NCBI RefSeq assembly: GCF_029873635.1
Contig: NC_080428.1
Span: forward strand, 67,389,601-67,453,600
From: Malania oleifera
Taxonomy: Eukaryota > Streptophyta > Magnoliopsida > Santalales > Ximeniaceae
Reading direction: 5' to 3'
Length of the DNA: 64,000 bases
Below, piece after piece: positions 43,839 to 55,776 of this stretch (position 1 is the stretch's first letter; the number at the start of each line of letters is the position of its first letter). The translations under genes and the position numbers were made by a program. Below the pieces are notes generated by a model. That model was not told the origin of the DNA. It did not search any database and saw only the letters and a program-made list of their open reading frames with translations.

Positions 43839-45415
43839 ATGCACAACCAAGATATGAGCAGCTTGGTTTTGTCCACTGATGCCAAGCCCAGACTGAGATG
43901 GACTCCGGAACTCCATCACCGGTTCGTCGAGGCTGTCGAGCAGCTTGGAGGGCCAGACAGTTGGGTTCACCAGTCCAATGATTATATATAAATTAGCCTA
44001 AAGTTAAATCTTTCATTATTTATGTGAAGTTGGTTTCTTGTGCTGTATGCTGATGGGTATGTTTCTATATGGGCAGAGGCTACACCGAAGACCCTGATGA
44101 GGGCGATGGGTGTCCCTGGACTCACCTTGTACCATCTAAAGAGCCATTTACAGGCATTTTCTGTTCACATTAAATTTTCCATTCGTGGGTTTGTTTCTTA
44201 TACCATGTAGACAAGGCATAATAAAATGTGGATAAAATGATATTCTTTGTTGCAGAAATTTAGGCTTGGGAAAAGCCAACATTCAGAATCCTGCAGTAGC
44301 AATAAACAAGAAGGTGAGTCTCAAGGATCACACAAGAAACAGTAGCTTGTTTTTGCATGCTTGGAATTTATACTTATGGAGCTTCATTGTAGATTTATTT
44401 GATTCAGAGTACAAGGAGAAGCAGAGGAGAGAAGGTCATTTCAATGGTGAAGTCAGTGATGGAACCCACAATCAAATCAAAGAGTAATAGCTATAAATAA
44501 ATCCCATCTCTTTGATGAATTTGGATGGAAAAGATAATAATTTCTTTAAAAAAATAAAAAAAATAAAAGAAAAAACCTTCTATTGATTGAACATTGTATT
44601 TATCAGAAGCTTGCAGATAGCTAAGGCCCTCCAAGTGCAAATGGAAGTGCAGAGGAAACTTCATGAACAAATTGAGGCAGGAACATATGAACCAAGCATA
44701 ATTATCTACTTCGCATCAATGGATCCTAATCTTGAGAGAGTTTTTTTTTTTCTTTATTCTTCAGGTGCAGAGACATTTGCAGCTGCGAATTGAAGCTCAA
44801 GGGAAGTACTTAGAGTCAGTACTAAAGAAAGCTCAAGAAACACTTGCTGGATATAATTCTGCTTCTGTTGGAGTGGAATTTGCAAGAGCTGAACTCTCCC
44901 AGTTGGTCTCAATGGTCAACTCCGGATGTCATACTTCTTCAATCTCAGAACTAACAGAAGCATTAGATTACAGCTTAAAGGATATCGAAAAGGATCCAGT
45001 AAAAGGCACTGGCTACTCCATGGAAAGCTCCATAACATCATCCGAAAGCTCCGGGAGGAGGGAGGAGAAGCAACTGACGCTTGAAAATGGAGACACGCAA
45101 GAGTGTATAAGAACTTCCATTGCACTTCCACTAGTGGATATCCATTTGGGACATGACCAACCATGGAAGAGGGGTTCGTGCAATCAGGCTAACGGCCGGA
45201 AGCGAAGCGGGAGCACGGTCTCGGATGGTGTCTGTGTGGAGCAAGCACCTAGTAAAAGATCTCCAATTCACAGAGACAGAATCGAAAACCCATCGAGAAA
45301 GTTGGATCGATCGGAGACGCTCGATCTGAACAATCAATACCAGAATGAAATGGATTCAGGTGCAGAAGCAATAGACTTGAATTGCAAGGGCGAGCAATTC
45401 AGTAAGCATCTTTAG
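43839..45415 (+). CDS. MYB-CC (PHR1-like/PHL) transcription factor, six exons, 350 aa
   Basis: Exons 43,839-43,959, 44,077-44,153, 44,256-44,313, 44,408-44,483, 44,607-44,676 and 44,765-45,415 join in frame (1,053 nt). The GARP/MYB domain (residues 15-74) reads KPRLRWTPELHHRFVEAVEQ, KATPKTLMRAMGVPGLTLYH and LKSHLQKFRLGKSQ. The coiled coil (about 111-160) reads SLQIAKALQVQMEVQRKL, the family motif LHEQIE, then VQRHLQLRIEAQGKYLESVL. The C-terminus is Ser/Glu-rich and ends with DLNNQYQNEMDSGAEAIDLN. Family members are nuclear factors; PHR1 relatives bind GNATATNC sites in phosphate and developmental responses, but which paralogue this is I cannot say (the KFRLGKSQ ending differs from PHR1). Introns 2 and 5 appear to use GC donors. 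The ATG is the first in this frame; an earlier ATG at 43,772 is out of frame. Confidence 0.9.
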
Positions 45416-46980
45416 AGCTTTGAGAACTGTATGCTGCAGGGGTTATGTGATCTACCAAGGAAACTGGGTTTGGTTCTTTGAAGCTAATTTTTTGTTCATA
45501 AACTATGTATATTGTTATATTATGAGGACCCAACGAACTTTTGAAAATATAGCCATATATATGAAAAGATATAATATATGTTGTGTGCATAAATCTCTCT
45601 CTCTCTCTCTCTCAAACACACACACACACACGCATAAACAGCTAGTAACCAATGAAGTCATTTAAAATTCAAATCAAGCTTTTTGTAGGTTAAGTCTCAT
45701 CAGGTTTTTCAGCTGTACTCAATTTTTTTTTTTCTTTTTTTGCCCTGGAGAGTTTTGCTTTATGAGGGAGGTAAAGAGGAATGTTTAGTCCGCAAGGTGC
45801 TCTGGATTTGCATATTCCCTACTCTATGGCTGCACGACCCACAATCCTGTGGCCATTTAAGATTGAGAAATGACAACTACGCCCATCAACCTACGCAAAA
45901 TTTGAAAACAAAAACAAAGGAACAAACAAAACGAAAAAAAAAAAAAAAATGAAAAGGAAGAAGGGAAAATGAGTAAAGTACAAAAGGAAAATAGTAAGTA
46001 ATAGTTCAGAAGGGCAAAATAATTGCAGCAGCAAAATTATTAGTTTCCCAAACAAGAAGCCAAGAATCAATTGATGACCAATGCAAATGGTTTGTTGATA
46101 TGAAAGCTAGAAAATTATTGGGGGATTGAAGAGCCAAAGAAGTACAAAACTAAAGCAAAAAATTAAAAGGAAAGGACAAGGAAAAAATAAGTAAAGTAAA
46201 AAGAAAATAATAATAATAATAAGGGTAAAAGACACTAACATATTCTAAGGTTTGACAAAAAGACAATGACCTTCCTGAGATTTCAAGAATTCCAAAAACC
46301 TCCTTAAGATTTGTTAAAAAGCACAAATCTCAAGAGAGGTTTATAACATTTTTAAAATCTCAAGGAAGGTGGGTGCCTTTTTGCCCTAATAATAATAGAA
46401 GAGAGGAGGAAATAATTGTAGCAGCAAAATTATTAGTTTTCCCAACAAAAAGCAAAGAATCAATTGATGGACAAATAATATGAAAGCTATATGTATATTA
46501 GGGACCCAACTTTGTTAGGTAATGGAGGTGGTGGACCACAACAAAGGACTATTTCTTATTGATTTGTGGAAATCAATAAGTGATGCCTTCTCAATATGAA
46601 TTACAACTCAACAATCTCTATCTTGACAAATATTCACCCCTTTGGAGCTTTCAAACTTGTAACTCCCCTTGAAGCTTCACGTAATTAATTTAGAAATTAG
46701 CAATATGGAGTAAGTTCAAGCAATGCAAAAAACTTATCCTTAGTAACAATTTTCTTCAACATGTCAGCTACATTTTCTTGTATAACTACCTTAACCAACT
46801 AAATCATATTTGTATCAATCAACTCTTATATCTTATGATATATAATTGCAATATGCTTTATTATAATACAATAGGCCTAATTCATTGCTAAGTAAATAAC
46901 ATTCTAATTATCGCAATGCAAATGAATAGTTTGTTGCTTTACGTCAAGTTCGGTTACTAATCCCTAAGTCATTTCATTTA
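45416..46980. other. 3' UTR and intergenic region
   Basis: Holds (CT)n at 45,594-45,613 and (AC)n at 45,616-45,631, then A-rich unique sequence. A diverged direct repeat lies near 46,015-46,090 and 46,410-46,480 (words such as GCAGCAAAATTATTAGTTTC and AATCAATTGATG). No coding sequence is recognised; the 45,740-45,952 ORF ends in poly-Lys from an A-run. Confidence 0.5.
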
Positions 46981-47302
46981 TGTTAGAGACTTATTCACAG
47001 CAACAACCAGCAGTTCTTCACAAAGCAGTTACACGAAGATCACGAAAATCAGTTCAAATATCTCCTAGGATTCTTGATATGCAGTTACACGAAGATCAAT
47101 TCAAATATTTCTCAGGATTCTTGATATGTTTGTTTAGATATGTAATCGGTTTCAATTCAAATGTTTAAATTCAAATGTATTCCTCTATTCCTATTTTTCA
47201 TGATTCAGTTATATCAAGAATATATTTTACATCTCTATAAATACACGCCTATACCTGTGTTTAAGGTAAGGCAACAATTCTCCAAATATTTGAGCTTTCA
47301 CA
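46981..47302 (+). repeat. 5' LTR
   Basis: TG...CA ends; the last 85 bp match 50,792-50,878 (CAAGAATATATTTTACATCT, TAAATACAC, CAATTCTCCAAATATTTGAG). Confidence 0.8.
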
Positions 47303-47338
47303 TGGTATTAGAGCCTAAGTGACCAACATCTGATCCCA

Positions 47339-48093
47339 ATGGCCTCCTCCTCCTCTGCTCTTGTTCCATCCCCACCCACCTCTCTTACTCCTCACTCCTT
47401 TATCACCGTCAAGCTAAGTTGTGACAGCTACTTACTCTGGCGTGCCCAAATTGTTCCCTACCTTAAAGGCACTCGTCTATTCGGCTATGTTGATGGCTCA
47501 CTACTGACACCACCTACTCATATTTTCAAATGTGACAACTCAACCCAAATCATTCCAAATCCTGCCTTCCACTCTTGGCACCTTCAAGATCAACTCATCC
47601 TGAGTGTCCTTACCTCCTCCCTCACGAAAAAAATTCTATCTCATGTAGTTAAGTGCACCACCTCGCGCGAAATATGGCTTGCACTAGAATGCATGTTTTC
47701 CTCCACCTCTCATGCCCAGATCACCAATATACACTTTTAGCTCGCTACTCTCAAAAAATCCAACCTCTCAATTGCTGATTATTTCCAGCAATTTACCAAC
47801 CTCATTGATACCCTTGCTGCTGTTGATCAACCATTAAACAATTATGAGCTTGTTTCTTTTCTTCTTGCAGGCCTTGGACCGGATTATGACTTCTTTGTCA
47901 CATCTGTTACCACTAGAGTTGAACCTCCTTCCATTGAAGACCTCTACGGTCATCTCCTTACTCATGAAAAGCGATTGGAGCACCATCAAGCCACAGTTGA
48001 TCTAACTGTCGCCAATGCCAATTTCACATCCCACAACACCACAAATCGTGGTGGTCATGGAAATCGTCAAATTTCCACTCCCTCACTTTAAAT
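47339..48093 (+). pseudogene. copia gag (UBN2 type), knuckle deleted
   Basis: Begins MASSSSALVPSPPTSLTPHS, then CDSYLLWRAQIVPYLKGTRL and WHLQDQLILSVLTSSLTKKI, IWLALECMFSSTSHAQI, then after one stop at 47,738 IADYFQQFTNLIDTLAAVDQ and LLAGLGPDYDFFVTSVTTRV. It ends with NRGGHGNRQ and a stop at about 48,090, joining directly to sequence that normally follows the protease. Confidence 0.9.
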
Positions 48094-48094
48094 T

Positions 48095-49250
48095 CAACTC
48101 AATAACGTGTTACATGTTCCCCATATTTGCAAAAATATGCTCTCTGTCCAGAGTTTCACCAAAGATACTAATACATTTTTTGAATTCCACCCATCTTATT
48201 TTCTTTTGAAGGATCGAGCTACAAGGAAGCTACTACTCCAAGGCCCGAGTAACCATGGACGCTATCAAATTTCAGCCACCAAAAATAAAAGTGTTTCGTC
48301 CGCTTTCTCAAGTGAACACTCCACTCTCTCCTTATGGCATGCTCGTATGGGTCATCCTTCATTTCAAATTGTTCATCGCATCCTTCGTCAAATGCAAGTC
48401 TCAGTACATCGCCTCTCCATCTCTCAAAAATGCTCTACTTGCTTGCCTTCAAAGAGTCGGCAATTACCCTTTTTCACTTCTTTAACTCAAGTTACAAAAC
48501 CTTTAGCATTGATCTATGCCGATGCATAGGGCCCTGCTCCTATTTGTTCAAACACTGGCAATAAATATTATGTTTCTTTTTTGGATGCATTTAGCAAATA
48601 TTCATGGCTTTATCTGATTCCTTTAAAAAATGATGTTAGTCATATTTTTCTCAAATTTCAATCATATGTTGAACGATATTTTAACACCAAAATCAAAGCT
48701 GTGCAATCTGATTGAGGCAGTGAATATTGCTCGCTTCATAAAAAAATTTTCAAGATCAAGGTATCGTTCATCGTATTCTTGCCCTCATACGCACCAACAA
48801 AATGGTGCTATTGAGCACGAACATCGCCACATAGTGGAGACAGGCCTTGCCTTATTATCCCAAGCAAACGTTCCTCAACATTTTTGGGACGATGCCTTTC
48901 TCACAGCCTGTTACTTAATTAATCGAATGCCCACTCCCACACTTCAAAATCGTAATCCATATGAGGTTCTTTTCAAATCGCCACCCGACTACATTTTCTC
49001 AAGATATTTGGTTGCACTTGTTGGCCTAACCTCTGGCCATACAATGCAAACAAATTCCAACCTCATTCTCGCCCGTATGTCTTCCTTGGATATAGTCCTT
49101 TACACAAAGGATATAAGTGTCTCCATGTTCCCTCTCGTTGTGTTTATATCTCCCATGATGTGCAATTTGATGAATTTAATTTCCCTTTCAAAAACAGCAC
49201 AGTGTGCCACTTTCCTCCATCTCAATTCCATTATGGTCATCTTATGAGTC
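48095..49250 (+). pseudogene. copia pre-integrase and integrase
   Basis: LNNVLHVPHICKNMLSVQSF, LWHARMGHPSFQIVHRILRQ and CSTCLPSKSRQLPFFTSLTQ are pre-integrase. ALIYADA then TAG, FLDAFSKYSWLYLIPLKND, AVQSD then TGA at 48,713, and NGAIEHEHRHIVETGLALLS mark the broken core. The Glu region reads NGAIEHEHRH. Frameshifts occur near 48,640 and 48,750. Confidence 0.85.
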
Positions 49251-49659
49251 TATTGGATACAAGGGTCTCTACAGCAGCAGCTCCTCAAAGTCATCCCTCA
49301 ACGGACCATACAGACACTCCTCACCACAGCCAGCTCCCAAGCGAAACAAACACACCCAGTCCAGAGCTCTCCGTAACCTCACCTCATGCCACCGACCCAA
49401 CCTCTTCTCTGCACTCAGAAAAGTCCGACAATTTTATTTTAGAAAACCCAATCTCTTCTTTGCACTCTAACAACTCTCCTCCATCCACCATTGATGCCTA
49501 AATATCCTCAGTACACCCAATGATCACCCGGTCCAAAAATAATATCCAAAAACCCAAACATCTTCATGAAGATATGATCTGATACCCAATCCCAAGAGCT
49601 CTCCTTACTGAATCATCCCAACAACCTACTAAACCTACCTGTTATACCACATCCATCAA

Positions 49660-50817
49660 AGATCCACTATGGCGCCAAGCAATGAACGTAGAATTTGATG
49701 CATTGCTTCATAATCAAACATGGACACCGATTCCTCCTGATTTAGCTTCTAACATAATTGGCTCCAAATGGGTGTTTCGAATCAAAAGAAATGCGGATGG
49801 TACTATCGAACGCTATAAAGCGCGTCTTGTCGCCAAAGGCTATCACCAACAACCAGGTTTTGATTTTGGTGAAACATTTAGCCTTGTTGTCAAGCCTACA
49901 ATAGTACGTACTGTTCTTTCCTTAGTTATCTGGGCTGGTTGGGCTATGCCTTCTTACATAGGAATTTATCGGATGAAGTATATATGTCTCAGCCTTCTGG
50001 TTTGTTTCATCCCCAGTACCCAAACCATGTATGTAAATTACAAAAAGCTTTGTATGGTCTCAAACAAGCCCCCCGAGCTTGGTTTGCTAGACTCGGCAAC
50101 AAGCTTCTTGATCTTGGTTTTAAAGGTACTTGGTCCGACACTTCCTTGTTTGCTTATACATCCTCCATCGTCAGAATATTTATGCTTATATATGTGGACG
50201 ATATTCTCATCACAAGTAATAAATGGTCAGCTATTGATGATTTGCTATCCGCTTTACACAATGACTTTTCTGTTAAAAATTTGGGTCCTCCACATTTTTT
50301 TCTTGGTGTTGAAATGATTCAGAATTCCAAGGGCTTCATTCTATCTCAACATCAATATATCATGGATATCCTAAAATGTACCAATATGCTAGAAGCAAAA
50401 CCGATTCAAACTCCTATGGCCATAGCAACAACACTCTCGGCTTATGAAGGTGAAGCATTTCTGGACCCAAGACTTTACAAAAGCACTATTGGTGCTCTTC
50501 AATATCTCTGCATTACCAGACCAGACATAGCATTCATGGTAAACAAGCTCTCTCAGTTTCTTCACAAGCCCACAATCCTCCATTTGCGGTCAACAAAGCA
50601 CTTGCTGCGCTACCTCAAGCACACCGTGGATTTTGGTCTCCAATTTCACAAGTTGCACTCGCTTTCACTACAAGCCTACTCCGATGCGGATTGGGCTGGA
50701 AGTAGGGATGATCAACGCTCCACAGGTGGCTACTGTGTTTTTCTTGGGGGCAATCTAATTTCTTTGAGTTGTAAGAAGCAAGCTACTGTAACAAGAATAT
50801 ATTTTACATCTCAATAA
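49660..50817 (+). pseudogene. copia reverse transcriptase and partial RNase H
   Basis: NVEFDALLHNQTWTPIPPDL, KWVFRIKRNADGTIERYKAR and LVAKGYHQQPGFDFGETFSL are the RT start. A deletion or frameshift near 49,945 loses part of the LDVNNAFL region, and the reading resumes at AFLHRNLSDEVYMSQPSG. YVDD is intact at 50,191-50,202. YLCITRPDIAFMVNKLSQFL and AYSDADWAGSRDDQRSTGGY lead into RNase H, which is cut at SCKKQATVTR by fusion to the LTR. Confidence 0.9.
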
Positions 50818-50878
50818 ATACACACCTATACTTGTGTTTAAGGTAAGGTAGCAATTCTCCAAATATTTGAGCTTCACA
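50792..50878 (+). repeat. Partial 3' LTR fused to RNase H
   Basis: Only the last 87 bp of the LTR remain. The preceding polypurine tract, the rest of RNase H and the first 235 bp of the LTR are missing, so a single deletion between RNase H and mid-LTR is the simplest explanation. Confidence 0.8.
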
Positions 50879-51046
50879 ATTTCTAACAACCATCAAGTGG
50901 ATATCATCTGAATATAAGCCACAATTCAACACCTTCTCTCGTCTTTTTGAGTAGAATGGTAGACAAAATGCTTGACAAGGGTCTCATGAAAGGGTTGTGG
51001 GCAGGTTGAAAGAGGTTGTTCTGTTCAGCTTTTAATTTAGCAATGA

Positions 51047-51048
<2 letters not shown>

Positions 51049-51103
<55 letters not shown>
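51049..51103. repeat. (TA)n microsatellite
   Basis: About 27 TA units upstream of the decayed LINE fragment. Confidence 0.95.
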
Positions 51104-51105
<2 letters not shown>

Positions 51106-51980
51106 TGGTGATTCTTTTTTGAATGTTATGATTCTTGCTCAAACCTTTGAATTAGTGGGCTTTTGAGATTAAAACTAATTTACCCAAGAGTGTTATTGTT
51201 ATTATTAACCCAAGTTTTAGTAAATATAGGGAGTTGGCTTCATTAGAGGGTTGTGATGTTTCAGAATTTGGATGCCTTTGTCCTATAGAGGGGTCCCATT
51301 GGGCGGTGATCTTAGGCCTGTGGGCTTTTAGGATCTAGTGGTGGAGAGAGCCTTGAAGCATTTGGTTGTGCTGAAAGGTAAATTATTTCTTCTAGGGACT
51401 AGGTGACTATATTACTTTTATTTACGCTTCTCTTGCTAATAGACCTCTGTATTATTTGTTTATTATAAGGATTTCAATAAAGGTAGCTAACAAAAACTAG
51501 AAATAATTATGAAAGATTTTGTTTGATTTGGAATAAGGGAGTAAAGGCATCATTTGATTAGTTGGAAGGTTCCGTGAAGACAATAGTTAGATGGTAGTTT
51601 AGGTCTTAGAAAGTTTGGTATCTGAAAATACCACCCTTATGGCTCAATGGCTTCAACGATTTTTAAGAGGAATCCTCTCTTTGACATAGTCATTAGAAAT
51701 AAATATAGCTTGCCTATGAATGAGTAAGATGCTAACTCAAAAAGCTCTTGAAGTGTATCTCTCATATTTAATGTCTTCCTTTCTTAAACTAACTTTATTA
51801 TTTTTTGTTATGATTTTTAAGTTCATTTTTGGAAGGATATCTAAAGGTGTAAACTACATTTTCCAGTTCTTTTCCTCCTCTTTACCACTTGACTTCGAGG
51901 CATAATAATGTTATTTCCTCTTTTAGATTTTGATGGTCATATTCGTGGAATTCTAAATGATAGGGAGGTGGAAGAGCTTT
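51104..51980 (+). pseudogene. Decayed LINE reverse transcriptase thumb fragment
   Basis: Frames near 51,266-51,390 read PLSYRGVPLGGDLRPVGF, a stop, then DLVVERALKHLVVLKGKLFL and LGTR, close to the thumb pattern of plant L1 RT. MKDFVWFG follows at about 51,508-51,540, and later TTLMAQWLQRF near 51,630-51,665. Many stops and frameshifts. It is not closely related to the LINE at 31,994. Confidence 0.65.
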
Positions 51981-52680
51981 CTTCTTTGATGTTATTGGAG
52001 GATTGTGACATTTTTGGGAATACGATGTCTATGATATCTCATTTTTACATTTATTTTAGTATTGGAATCTAACGTGACAGGAATGCTCACATTTTTGAGA
52101 ATGTAAGGATTCTCATGAAATAGAGGCATCTTATTCTCATCTCTTTTCATGGATAAGTTTTATGACAATCCTACTTTTTGAACCAAATTGCCCTCACTAT
52201 ATCGATTTTTGGACAATAATGCTCCTATAATATAATATAATATAATCATGCTTTATTATTCAAATTAAAATAACAAATTATTGATAAAAAAATTAAATTA
52301 AAATTAGCATAAATATTAATTATTTTAATAATAAAATATATATAATGTTAATTAAAAATATTAAATTTAGAGTTTTTCTTAAAACTTAATTAATTATTAA
52401 TTAGGAAATATTAAAATTTTAACTAGAAAATATTTAAATGACAATTAAAAATATTAATTAACATAAAATTTAGTTAATGTTTTAAATTAGAAATGTTAAA
52501 AATGTTTATTACAATTATTAATCAAGAAATTTTAATTAATTTTTTTAATTGAACAATATTTAAAACATCTGTTAAAAGTATTAATATTTATGTTAATTTT
52601 TAATTGATATTTTTAATTAACTAAATAAAGTAAAATTGTTATTATTTTTAAAAAAAAATTCATATAATAGTTAACATATA
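51981..52680. other. AT-rich intergenic stretch
   Basis: Very AT-rich with many ATTAAT/TTAATT words. No gene or element ends are recognised before the solo LTR at 52,686. Confidence 0.5.
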
Positions 52681-53193
52681 GACAATGTCGCGACGTCCCG
52701 GGAGCGCGTGTGCCCCGGGCAGCGAAATTAGAAATCATTTTAATATTTCAAGGAAAACATGGAATTTTGGAGTCGCCACTAACCTTTAGTGCGGTTAGAA
52801 CACATGATTACTACCCTCTCTACGCGTCCGTTCTTACGAACGGTACCTAATTAATTTGAAAGTATCCCTAAGTTAATCTAATAAGTCTTTAAATTACTCT
52901 TTTTAATGAATTTATAAATACCTATGAAAAATAAATAAATATATACATATATTCCCTCAAAACTTTAAGGTACGTGAAGCCCGAAGGCTCATACCCCCCG
53001 CATTAAAATCATAGGGATTAATAAAAATCAATAAAATATCTAAGAAAAAACCCTCCCAAATTTTGAAATTGTATATAAAATTTTTATAGGAAAATACTAG
53101 TATGAGAGGTTTTAATATATGGTAATAGAGTAATAAGCAACTCACTCTTACTAAAATATCATGAATGTCAAAATAAGTAATTAGATACCATAT

Positions 53194-53230
<37 letters not shown>

Positions 53231-54124
53231 TACTAAGGATACTATAATACATCTCATCACATGTAAACATAATAGCAATACTATAATACTATCACTATAT
53301 ATATCAAAATACTAAAAAAAAAATACCATATATGCTTAGATCCTAAAAATTCTAAAAATACCATAAACAGTATGAATTAATCAAAACCCTAAGATATATA
53401 CGTAATTAACATAGCAATAGGGAAGAACCTAAGGTATACGGTAGTAATGCTAAAAAAATCATAATAATAGTTCAAAACATACCATATTAACATGAAGTAA
53501 CCGAAGCCCTAATATATTATAATAATAATACACTACTTGTACCAATAATACTACTATAAAAATAACACAACCAATATGTATATATGTATATATATCATAG
53601 CACATAATTACCAATGATAAATGCTACTAGAATAAAAAGGTGTATACATCATAATATTAATAACAATATAGGCCCTATATAACTTTAATATGATCATAAA
53701 CAATAATATCCAATAATAGGGAAGAAATCAAACCCTAAAAAGGAAATCAATGTGTAACAATATGAAAACAATAAATACATATATATGATAATATAGAAAT
53801 AGTCAAACTATGGAAATCAATACGTGATAAAATGGAAATTCTGTAAATCCAAATAAGGAAACCCTAAAAATGAATATGAAATTTAATACACACCCTAAAT
53901 ACAACAAAAGTATAAACTTGAAGGTTAAAACAAATTTTAATTGTAACACTTCTACAACAATAATAATGTTCATTAAATAATATGCACCACCAAAGTACCA
54001 ACAAGAACATCAACTAACAAATTTTACGAACCCTACAATAATGGGAACAAATCAATTAATATTCACAATAAAAAATATAGACATGGGTATTAAATATGAA
54101 AACAATTAAAAATATGGACATGGG

Positions 54125-54160
<36 letters not shown>

Positions 54161-54247
54161 AATAATTACAACCCTAAACAAATTTAGACCTAAAATAATC
54201 GACATCCTAAAGTAAAGAAAAATCCTGCAATAAAAACAAATTGATGT

Positions 54248-54283
<36 letters not shown>

Positions 54284-54414
54284 CTAAATTAATATTATAG
54301 CCAAAGGTGGAAAAATCCTGTAAAAAAACATATTAATGTTAGATATACAAATATACAAAGCTCAATTTAAATGTACAAGAAAAATAAAAAAAGTAAGAAA
54401 TAAATAAACTTCAT

Positions 54415-55070
54415 GTGTATACATGCATGTGTGTGACAGTGTGTGCTTGTGGTCGTGGACTACATGCAGTGGGGCTTACAGAGGGGGCCGGAGATGGGAG
54501 TCGTGGCTGGAGGGGGCTCAGTTTGCCTGTGAGATGGCCGGAGATAGCTGCGGCTGGGACTGGTGCTGGAGTGGTCGCCGGAGAGAGTTGCAGAGGCTGT
54601 AGGGTGGTCTGTGGTGAGGACGGGTGACGGCCGGAGTTGGAAGAAGTCGCCGCTGCTGCTGGGTTGGCCTGCTGGAGGCTCTGCGGGTAGCTGCTGTGTG
54701 GACGGAGTTGCAGCAGATGGCCTTGTTCTGCTGTGGAGGCTGGCCGTGAGCTGTTGCAGGGGTATCCTGGTGCCTCGGTTTGCTGTGGAGTTGAGGATGG
54801 GGCGAAGGTTGTTAGAGAATCCTGCTGGTAGAGGAGTAGAGGAGGGGATCGACTAGGCTGGATTGCAGGGAAAGGGGGCGGTGTGTGTGAGAGAGTGGGG
54901 AGGTTGATGATGGAGGCTGTGCGGCTGGGTGGTGGGTGCGGCTATTGCCCAGCCGTGAAGGAAATTAGAGATGGAGAGGAGAGGTAAGGGTTTTTTTTCT
55001 TTGGCTGGCTCCCGGGCTGTGCCCCCCCCCCCCCCCCCCCGGGGCCCCTTAGAAGAGAAGAAAAGGGTCC
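54415..55070. other. GC-rich segment within the solo LTR
   Basis: A G-rich block of about 650 bp with ORFs in several frames (for example 54,415-54,627 and 54,563-54,856) but no recognised domain. It ends with 19 C followed by GGGG (55,022-55,044). It probably holds the LTR promoter or leader; coding is doubtful. Confidence 0.45.
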
Positions 55071-55197
55071 TTTTATAAAAAAAATTAGAAACCCTAACTC
55101 TCTCCTTTCCTTTTTGGTTTATGGTATTTTAATTATATTTTTTTCTTTTGGAAATAATATATATGAGTATAATTACTAATATGGTAATAAGGATATA

Positions 55198-55612
55198 CTA
55201 AAAAATAATAATAAGGTAAAAATAATAATAAAGTGAATATAGAAATAAAAATAATAAATAATAGCAAGAGTAATAAAAATTAATAATAATAGCCAAATAA
55301 TAATGTTAATAAAAATACTAATAATAATAATAATAATAATAATAATGGTAAATATAGTGGTAAGAATAACAAATAAGAACAAAAATAATAATAATTAAAA
55401 TAATAGTGATAATAATAAGTCACTTATAATACTATAGGAAAATAACAATAATATAATAATAGTAATAATAATAAATTAGTTATATCAATATAGGAAAATA
55501 AATAATAATAATAAAATAATAATAGTAATAATAATAAATTACTTATATCAATATGGAAAAATAATTAATAATAATAATAATAATAGTGAAAATAAAAATA
55601 ATAAAGATATTG
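55198..55612. repeat. AAT/ATA-rich low-complexity tract
   Basis: About 400 bp of degenerate AAT/ATA triplets, with a roughly 65-bp direct repeat (GTAATAATAATAAATTA then ATATCAATA near 55,460-55,560). It lies at the 3' side of the solo LTR. Confidence 0.85.
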
Positions 55613-55776
55613 GGCCTGGGTAAAAATGGGGTGTCTACAGACAATATATTGCCTTCAATTATTTTGGTTAATCAATTATTAAGTGTTAAATGTTTAAAAT
55701 TTATAGGTATTGAAAATCTTAGGATATAGATTCAATTAAATATACATTCTTACTTGATTTTTATGTTGAAAACTAC

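Larger units (their letters stand above)
46981..50878 (+). mobile_element. Ty1/copia element with internal and 3' deletions
   Basis: Left LTR 46,981-47,302 (TGTTAGAG to TTTGAGCTTTCACA) is followed by TGGTATTAGAGC (primer binding site). The right end (50,792-50,878) is only the last part of the LTR, joined directly to the RNase H frame. Flanks ATTTA and ATTTC match at 4 of 5. Gag, pre-integrase, integrase, RT and part of RNase H are present. The zinc knuckle and protease active site are deleted. Confidence 0.85.
52686..55639. mobile_element. Large solo LTR (2.95 kb)
   Basis: Starts TGTCGCGACGTCCCGGGAGC and ends GGGGTGTCTACA, with a perfect TSD GACAA at 52,681-52,685 and 55,640-55,644. It contains GGAGTCGCCACTAACC near the start, long AT and AAT microsatellites, a GC-rich segment at 54,420-55,065 and a C-run. 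No retroelement domains are present. A Ty3/gypsy solo LTR fits the size and ends. Confidence 0.8.

Noticed and set aside
44266-44487. Unspliced ORF reading through intron 3 of the MYB-CC gene
   Set aside because: It is exon 3 in a shifted frame plus intron sequence; the spliced frame gives the conserved MYB-CC protein.
54415-54856. GC-rich ORFs as a host gene
   Set aside because: They lie inside a solo LTR with a perfect TSD, overlap in several frames and show no domain.
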